A stretch of DNA of 10,455 nucleotides. Source: Balneolia bacterium (GTDB lineage: Bacteria; Bacteroidota; Rhodothermia; Balneolales; Cyclonatronaceae). Under the pieces are notes generated by a model that did not search any database, was not told the DNA's origin, and worked only from the letters and a program-made list of their open reading frames with translations. The position numbers and the translations under genes are program-made. Location of the stretch: assembly GCA_003566395.1 (NCBI GenBank), contig PXDL01000198.1:1-10455 (forward strand). Reading direction: 5' to 3'. Below, piece by piece: positions 6,974 through 10,455 of the stretch; the first letter of the stretch is position 1; every line of letters begins with the position of its first letter.

Positions 6974-7333
6974 TTACTGCTTTCTTTGTTTGTAGACAAA
7001 GGCTCCGACAATAGCGGCTAAACTTGAAATAAGAACTCCTAATCCACTAACATCATGTCCCTGAAGAATCAGGTAGAAGCCTGCCGAAATACCTCCCAGC
7101 CCCAACAAGAATGCAAAAACCTGGCCAATTATATGCGATATAAAAAGCATTCTCAGCTCGGAACGTTGTGCTTTGATCCGTCCCTTTTGTTCATTTTCAG
7201 CCATTGTTAATATTCTGTCAGCGGCACCGGGAAGAACGTTTTCATAGTTGGCAAGTTCAGAAGAAGGAGGCAGGGGGCCGGAAAACTGGGAAACCGTAAT
7301 TCGTTCCTCTTTGTTATTTTTCCGTCGTGTCAT
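6974..7333 (-). CDS. DUF2335 family two-helix membrane protein
   Basis: A 119-residue protein matching the DUF2335 predicted-membrane-protein pattern. It has a basic N-terminus, then the signature FSGPLPPSSELANYENVLPG (17-36) continuing into AADRILTMAENEQKGR (37-52). Two membrane helices follow, about 66-90 (IGQVFAFLLGLGGISAGFYLI) and 96-113 (GLGVLISSLAAIVGAFVY), with a short polar hairpin and a basic KQRKQ tail. Both termini probably face the cytoplasm. The family has no established function and often appears in accessory regions. It starts 7 nt after the stop of the 68-residue protein, so the two form an apparent two-gene operon. No Shine-Dalgarno sequence precedes the ATG. Confidence 0.88.
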   Translation of the reverse strand: MTRRKNNKEERITVSQFSGPLPPSSELANYENVLPGAADRILTMAENEQKGRIKAQRSELRMLFISHIIGQVFAFLLGLGGISAGFYLILQGHDVSGLGVLISSLAAIVGAFVYKQRKQ

Positions 7334-7340
7334 AAAGGTT

Positions 7341-7547
7341 TTAAGAGGTGGATTCCTTTTGCTGATTTTTCACCGTATTCATGGAAATGCGGATATCCGT
7401 GCCTATTCGGTCAAAATCATTAGCCAAGGCATCTTTGCCGAACTGATGATGATCGGGCTGGAAACGACGAGGAGTGTTCAGATCAATTCCCGAAGCAAAA
7501 CCACGGAAAATCGCCTGCTTAATTTTATGTACTGTTCTGATTGCCAT
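7341..7547 (-). CDS. Small hypothetical protein, likely DUF2335 partner
   Basis: A 68-residue basic protein with no recognised family, membrane segment or signal peptide. The N-terminus is a short amphipathic stretch (VHKIKQAIFRGFASG, 6-20). A proline-basic linker (TPRRFQPDH) follows, and then a helical-looking block, ALANDFDRIGTDIRISMNTV (40-59). The D-x-IG-D-R--M pattern of that block looks like a conserved core. It lies 7 nt upstream of the DUF2335 gene on the same strand. This spacing, together with the protein-like composition, is the main reason for preferring it over the overlapping plus-strand frame. It could be a regulator, adaptor or toxin-antitoxin-like partner of the membrane protein, but nothing in the sequence decides this. 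Confidence 0.65.
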   Translation of the reverse strand: MAIRTVHKIKQAIFRGFASGIDLNTPRRFQPDHHQFGKDALANDFDRIGTDIRISMNTVKNQQKESTS

Positions 7548-7705
7548 GATTTAAATATGCGAAGTTTCTTTAAAATTAACAACGCATGCCAATTCTGTAT
7601 TGTTTCACATCCATCATCTATCTTTAGCAAATCCGTACAGCCCTATTTTTTGGAAATGATAAAGGGTGTTTTTTTATAGCCGGCTGGTTCAACCTTTAGC
7701 AAAGT

Positions 7706-7766
7706 TTAGTTACACAATTACTTAGATTCAGATGAAAAGTAACGTTTTCAAGGCTTTTGTAACTAA
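7706..7766. repeat. 9-bp inverted repeat in the divergent promoter region
   Basis: TTAGTTACA (7706-7714) pairs perfectly with TGTAACTAA (7758-7766), with 43 nt between. The right arm overlaps the -33-like TTTTG and lies just upstream of the -7-like element of the candidate plus-strand promoter. This would suit a dimeric or looping regulator. The role is inference. Confidence 0.35.
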
Positions 7767-7784
7767 GTCGTCACCTGTATTTTG
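7755..7784 (+). promoter_or_regulatory. Candidate Bacteroidota-type promoter for the zinc-ribbon gene
   Basis: TTTTG (7755-7759), an 18-nt spacer, and TATTTTG (7778-7784) resemble the TTTG / TAnnTTTG arrangement of Bacteroidota housekeeping promoters, with the -7 element one base short. It lies about 93 nt upstream of the ATG at 7877. It is weak because the motif is degenerate and the phylum assignment is uncertain. Confidence 0.22.
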
Positions 7785-7876
7785 AAAAACTGTGCTGCAT
7801 CCTTTTTTGAATGTACGCAAGAAAAAAAATAACGCTTTAATTCTGAAATTCGCCTGATTTTCAACGTTACGAACCT

Positions 7877-8044
7877 ATGTCAAACTCAGAAAAGCAACAC
7901 GAGTGCCCTTCCTGCGCCATGATGGTCGATAAAAGCGCCCGTACGTGCCCTATTTGTGGCTACGAGTTTCCGCATCAGAAAAAAAGTGCGATCGTGGCTG
8001 TATGGCTTTTCATCGTGCTGATGCTTTTATGGGCTATTTTTTGA
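7877..8044 (+). CDS. Zinc-ribbon, single-helix membrane microprotein
   Basis: A 55-residue protein. After a short polar N-terminus comes a double-knuckle zinc ribbon, CPSC (10-13) and CPICG (24-28), with 10 residues between the knuckles, matching the CPxCG pattern of short prokaryotic zinc ribbons. A basic HQKKS linker leads to one C-terminal membrane helix (about 38-55, AIVAVWLFIVLMLLWAIF) that ends at the stop codon. This is a tail-anchor layout that would hold the ribbon in the cytoplasm. Two Cys pairs and the helix in one 168-nt frame make chance unlikely. It stands alone, divergent from the DUF2335 cassette and convergent with mltF. The function is unknown; membrane-anchored ribbon proteins of this sort are often annotated only as zinc-ribbon domain proteins. 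Confidence 0.82.
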   Translation: MSNSEKQHECPSCAMMVDKSARTCPICGYEFPHQKKSAIVAVWLFIVLMLLWAIF

Positions 8045-8090
8045 GCAAGCCTGAATTTATTTTGGCCCGCAATCGCTTTGATGCCCATAC

Positions 8091-8142
8091 CCTAAAAAGA
8101 AACAGCCGCCTGAAGGACTCCCCGGCCCATCAAACGGCTGTT
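8091..8142 (-). terminator. Intrinsic terminator for mltF
   Basis: AACAGCCG (8101-8108) and CGGCTGTT (8135-8142) form a perfect 8-bp stem around a 26-nt loop. On the minus strand the stem is followed by TCTTTTTAGG (8091-8100), a good T-run. It lies 57 nt past the mltF stop. On the plus strand no T-run follows the stem, so it should act mainly on mltF transcripts. Confidence 0.65.
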
Positions 8143-8150
8143 CTCATATC

Positions 8151-8176
8151 GTGACGCCCTTCTCCAAGGCCGTCAC
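8151..8176. repeat. Hairpin between the convergent zinc-ribbon and mltF genes
   Basis: GTGACG (8151-8156) pairs with CGTCAC (8171-8176). After one C-C mismatch, CCTT (8158-8161) pairs with AAGG (8166-8169) around a CTCC loop. It is strong but lacks a T-run on either strand. It may protect the mltF mRNA 3' end or help termination jointly with the stem at 8101-8142. Confidence 0.45.
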
Positions 8177-8198
8177 ACATCATAGCAAACAGTATAAC

Positions 8199-9752
8199 CT
8201 AAGGAATCAGGTTTTGCGTTTCATTTCGCTGAAAAATCGGATCTTCACTGGCAAAATGCGCCATATTCTGATACACCTGATATCTGCGCTTAATCTCTTT
8301 CACATAGTTCACAGGTTCAGTTCCCCGGACAAATCCGAAGCGTGCGTTCTGGAAAAAACGCGGTTGCATAAGCAACAATAACGATTCGGCTACATGGTCC
8401 CAGTTATTGGGGTCCCTGTTTCGGTCAACGGTAAGGCGCCGGGCGTCGGCCATATGCCCCATACCGGCGTTGTAGGTAGCCAGTGCAAATGCCAGCCGGC
8501 TATCTTCATCCATATAGGAATAGTGCGCCAAATGTTTCCGCAAATACCGCATGCCTTCCCGGACATTTATTTCCGGATCCCAGAGTTCATGTTCTTCATA
8601 GAGTGAAAACCTCGGAATAATCTGCATCAGCCCGATAGCTCCCATACGGCTTTGCGCATAAGGATCAAAGCGGGATTCCTGAACCATCACCGCGACAGCC
8701 AGTTTCCAGTCCACGCCGTATTCTTCAGCAATAGGCTTTACAAGCTGATCGTAAGGCGAAAGGTATCCTTCGTATCCGGTAACCTGTCCGGTATTGTGTG
8801 ATCTCATGGCATAGGAAGCTGGCCGGTTATCGAAATAGCGCTGCCGCAGCACGTTCATATAGGCGGAACGACGAGGAAGGCTATCGACTTCGCTCACATG
8901 AAAATGAGTGGTAACATAGTCATTCATCAACTCTTTCAGCTCCGGGGCGTTCGCACGAATTCCCCATGCTATAGGCTGGGCAGAAGAAACCACGGGACCC
9001 GACACAAGCCCGTCTATATAATGTGAAGCCGCGATGTAGAGGTTTTCATCCGCTACGGTTGCGTCAAATTCGCCTTCCACGAGCCCGAACAATATGGCTT
9101 CGGTATCCCAGATGGGAGGCAAAACATCGATCTCGAATCTATATCCATGAGTCTCTTTGAGCTCGCGCAGCGTGTTATAGTAAGAGCTGCCTTTGCGAAT
9201 ACTGATTTTAAGCCCGTTAAGCTCGTCGAGCGTTTCAGGTACGGTTCCCGCTTCTGAAAACACCAGTACCTGATCTACCAAATTGTAAGGCTCGGAAAAA
9301 GCTATAAGGTCGAGACGTTCGGGGGTAATGCTAAAATTCGTAGCTATAAAATCTCCTTTCCCGTTTTTGAGCAGATCAAGTGGATCTTCATCGTTGCCGG
9401 CTATCACCACTTCAAGTTCAAGATTGTAGAGGTCTGCAAATTTACGGGCGAATTCATATTCAAATCCTTTTTCTTCACCACGGTGCAGAAAATAGGAGCT
9501 GGAGTTAAAGCGGGTGATCATTCTGAGCACGCCTTCATCTTTGATACCGGCGAAATCCCGGTCAACAGGTTCTGCAACAGGGGTTTCCAATTCCGCTTCG
9601 TTTGGCTTAGCCTTGTCTCCACCGGGGGTAGAGGCATTTTTACTATTAAAATTTATCATTAACCCGATGGTGCCTGCAATCAGCACACCGGAGATAACAC
9701 GGTAGCGTACCCGTTTGGAAGTTGAAGTAAATATTGAAGATGTCGGTTTCAT
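8199..9752 (-). CDS. mltF: Membrane-bound lytic murein transglycosylase F
   Basis: It cleaves the MurNAc-GlcNAc bond of peptidoglycan to give 1,6-anhydro ends, working outside the cytoplasmic membrane. The 517-residue architecture is complete. An N-terminal basic stretch and hydrophobic helix (about 18-35, no lipobox Cys) is followed by a polar linker (36-68). A family-3 solute-binding domain comes next (about 74-300, with FEYEFARKFADLYNLELE, TNFSITPERLDLIAFSEPY and DELNGLKISIRKGSSY). Last is an SLT domain (about 332-490). The catalytic Glu359 lies in VMVQESRFDPYAQS, followed by GAIGLMQI (371-378), AFALATYNAG (421-430) and VNYVKEIKRRY. In E. coli MltF the solute-binding domain senses muropeptides and controls lysis. 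An in-frame TAA at 9756-9758 fixes the start. The leader is unusually structured, and a terminator follows at 8091-8142. Confidence 0.95.
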   Translation of the reverse strand: MKPTSSIFTSTSKRVRYRVISGVLIAGTIGLMINFNSKNASTPGGDKAKPNEAELETPVAEPVDRDFAGIKDEGVLRMITRFNSSSYFLHRGEEKGFEYEFARKFADLYNLELEVVIAGNDEDPLDLLKNGKGDFIATNFSITPERLDLIAFSEPYNLVDQVLVFSEAGTVPETLDELNGLKISIRKGSSYYNTLRELKETHGYRFEIDVLPPIWDTEAILFGLVEGEFDATVADENLYIAASHYIDGLVSGPVVSSAQPIAWGIRANAPELKELMNDYVTTHFHVSEVDSLPRRSAYMNVLRQRYFDNRPASYAMRSHNTGQVTGYEGYLSPYDQLVKPIAEEYGVDWKLAVAVMVQESRFDPYAQSRMGAIGLMQIIPRFSLYEEHELWDPEINVREGMRYLRKHLAHYSYMDEDSRLAFALATYNAGMGHMADARRLTVDRNRDPNNWDHVAESLLLLMQPRFFQNARFGFVRGTEPVNYVKEIKRRYQVYQNMAHFASEDPIFQRNETQNLIP

Positions 9753-9947
9753 AAATTAATACTTTGGTGAACCCTTCACCCTGCCTGCAGGATACAGCTT
9801 TAGTACCTTGCAGTTGTCTCGTAAAGAGACGGAGGTTTAAAGGGAAGATTGCCCGCATATCGGGCTTTGCTTAATCGAATCCGGCAAAAGGTTCGGTTGT
9901 TTGGTAGTTTTTATTACTCTTAATGAGTGCCGGAGTTCGGATTCCTT
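9753..9947 (-). promoter_or_regulatory. Highly structured leader of mltF, candidate regulatory RNA
   Basis: Five perfect hairpins lie in a row upstream of mltF. They are 9766-9780 (6 bp, 3-nt loop), 9785-9813 (CTGCA/TGCAG plus inner pairs), 9816-9830 (GTCTC/GAGAC), 9851-9865 (GCCCG/CGGGC) and 9916-9928 (ACTC/GAGT). The last is enclosed by GAATCCG (9877-9883) with CGGATTC (9938-9944), or alternatively CCGGC (9881-9885) with GCCGG (9929-9933). The loop of the first hairpin (CCCTT, 9772-9776) can also pair with AAGGG at 9840-9844, a possible pseudoknot. The start-proximal hairpin ends 13 nt before the mltF ATG. I checked by eye for cobalamin, TPP, SAM, c-di-GMP-I and c-di-AMP riboswitch cores and found none. 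Transcription from the plus strand as a small RNA is equally possible; 9851-9865 is followed by TTT on that strand. No protein gene is supported here. Confidence 0.45.
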
Positions 9948-9963
9948 ACACGATAAATCGTGT
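9948..9963. promoter_or_regulatory. 16-bp palindrome, operator-like
   Basis: ACACGAT and ATCGTGT form perfect 7-bp arms around a 2-nt AA centre, the geometry of a site for a dimeric helix-turn-helix regulator. It lies about 196 bp upstream of the mltF start, between mltF and the EamA gene, both minus strand. TATATC-type AT-rich sequence directly adjoins it at 9964-9970 and could be part of an mltF promoter. From there to 10109 I see only AT-rich sequence and no gene. Confidence 0.4.
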
Positions 9964-10109
9964 GTATATCAAATAGTGTTCAGTTGCTTTTAATAAAACA
10001 GTTAATTGGTTGTTTCATATAATGATAGAAAGATACGGGTTTTTGCGAATCCCATCACGGTAAATTTGTCAGTAAACAATTAATACAACAGAACGTAAGG
10101 CCGGACCGC

Positions 10110-10455
10110 CTATTGTGCCTTATGCTTCGGGGTAGCGCTTCCACCGAGCCAGGCCATGCCGACACCTGCCATAATTACAAGCATCGAGAGCAATTCGGGA
10201 AAGCTCGGCAGCTCATCAAAAAAGAAAGCGGCAAGAATAATGGCAAAAACAGGCTCGGCAAGAATGAGGGTTGAAAGCAAAGTGGGCGCCACATATTTAA
10301 CGCTGTAGTTTATGGAGCCGTGACCCAGTATCTGAGGCCCGAGGGCCAGCGCAATTCCGCATACCCATGCAGCAAGGCCGGCCTCAAACGAAACCCCGAG
10401 CAACAGATAGACAAGCACGCACGCTATAGCCGTGCCGGCATAGACCCTGAAAATA
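10110..10455 (-). CDS. EamA/DMT-family transporter, C-terminal part only
   Basis: The gene enters from the right edge, where its frame is still open (the first visible residues are IFRVYAGTAIACVLVYLLLG). The true start lies outside the window; a GTG at 10416-10418 is internal rather than a start. The visible 115 residues are the last helices of the second EamA repeat. The LGPQILGHGSINYSVKYVAP segment and the LAEPVFAIILAAFFFDELP segment match the family pattern GPQxxGHxxxNxxxxYxxxxxxxxxxxxEPVxAxxxAxxxxxExP. A final helix (about LLSMLVIMAGVGMAWLG) precedes a short basic tail. Such proteins are ten-helix inner-membrane exporters of amino acids or other metabolites; the substrate cannot be told. 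The stop is TAG at 10110-10112. Confidence 0.9.
   Translation of the reverse strand, partial: IFRVYAGTAIACVLVYLLLGVSFEAGLAAWVCGIALALGPQILGHGSINYSVKYVAPTLLSTLILAEPVFAIILAAFFFDELPSFPELLSMLVIMAGVGMAWLGGSATPKHKAQ

Larger units (their letters stand above)
7548..7876. other. Divergent intergenic region with dyad and candidate promoter
   Basis: This 329-bp, AT-rich spacer separates the minus-strand DUF2335 cassette from the plus-strand zinc-ribbon gene, so it should hold two divergent promoters. Visible elements are a perfect 9-bp inverted repeat (7706-7714 with 7758-7766), a candidate Bacteroidota-type plus-strand promoter at 7755-7784, and a T-rich run near 7668-7677. GTAAC-type pentamers recur at 7739-7743, 7759-7763 and, inverted (GTTAC), at 7709-7713 and 7866-7870. 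I see no gene in it that I would support. Confidence 0.5.

Noticed and set aside
7248..7679. 143-codon plus-strand open frame
   Set aside because: It is antisense to the clear DUF2335 gene and its partner, has no recognisable family, and runs into an AT-rich spacer. The minus-strand reading with a conserved family is much stronger.
7945..8154. 69-codon plus-strand open frame overlapping the zinc-ribbon gene
   Set aside because: It lies in another frame of the zinc-ribbon gene and runs through the hairpin region. The zinc-ribbon frame has the cysteine motif and membrane helix.
9831..9870. Cobalamin-riboswitch-like words (TTTAAAGGGAA, then GCCCGC) on the plus strand
   Set aside because: The surrounding B12-box elements, including the GCCACTG core and the required order of helices, are absent, and no plus-strand gene follows.
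9881..9905. tRNA T-loop-like GGTTCGGTTG
   Set aside because: It lacks the RANTC continuation and a 5-bp T stem, and no acceptor or anticodon arms can be drawn around it.
9877..9945. c-di-AMP (ydaO-type) riboswitch, suggested by GAATCCG and the cell-wall lyase downstream
   Set aside because: The conserved GGGGTGAATCC and CAGCTAACCTCG segments are not present. Only a short GAATCCG match remains.

Overview
The window looks like a chromosomal segment from a member of the Bacteroidota/Rhodothermota/Balneolota side of the FCB superphylum. Balneolota is my best guess. The reasons are moderate GC with AT-rich spacers, start codons mostly lacking a clear Shine-Dalgarno sequence (AT-rich leaders such as the one before hisS), and the style of the encoded proteins. 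This placement is inference; there is no rRNA or marker-gene comparison behind it. I see no rRNA, tRNA, CRISPR array, insertion sequence or phage structural gene.

Left part (1-5061): a short Cys-rich reading frame may run off the left edge on the minus strand. A plus-strand run of four collinear genes follows. These are wecB (UDP-GlcNAc 2-epimerase), an 8-nt-overlapping FemAB/GNAT-type acyltransferase-like gene, hisS (histidyl-tRNA synthetase), and a membrane-anchored, mostly extracytoplasmic protein that may be AsmA-like. The first two are probably translationally coupled and point to envelope sugar or peptidoglycan modification. hisS appears to be a housekeeping gene carried in the same run.

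Middle part (5079-7547, minus strand): a crotonase-family enzyme with a GTG start converges on the plus-strand run with a 17-bp gap. Behind it come cutA, an AIG2-like gamma-glutamylcyclotransferase, a DUF2335 two-helix membrane protein, and a 68-residue protein 7 nt upstream of DUF2335. The crotonase keeps the first catalytic glutamate (Glu114) but has Gln at the second position (134), so a classical hydratase reaction is unlikely. The DUF2335 gene and its small partner form a compact two-gene cassette of unknown function.

Right part (7548-10455): a roughly 330-bp spacer holds a 9-bp dyad and a candidate Bacteroidota-type promoter. It leads to a 55-residue zinc-ribbon plus single-helix membrane protein on the plus strand. 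That gene converges on mltF, a membrane-bound lytic transglycosylase with a solute-binding domain, and a good intrinsic terminator for mltF lies between the two. The 357-bp region upstream of mltF is unusually rich in perfect hairpins (five within about 165 nt, plus a 16-bp palindrome). It is the best candidate in the window for an undescribed cis-regulatory or small structured RNA. The window ends inside an EamA-family (DMT) transporter gene whose N-terminal half lies beyond the right edge.
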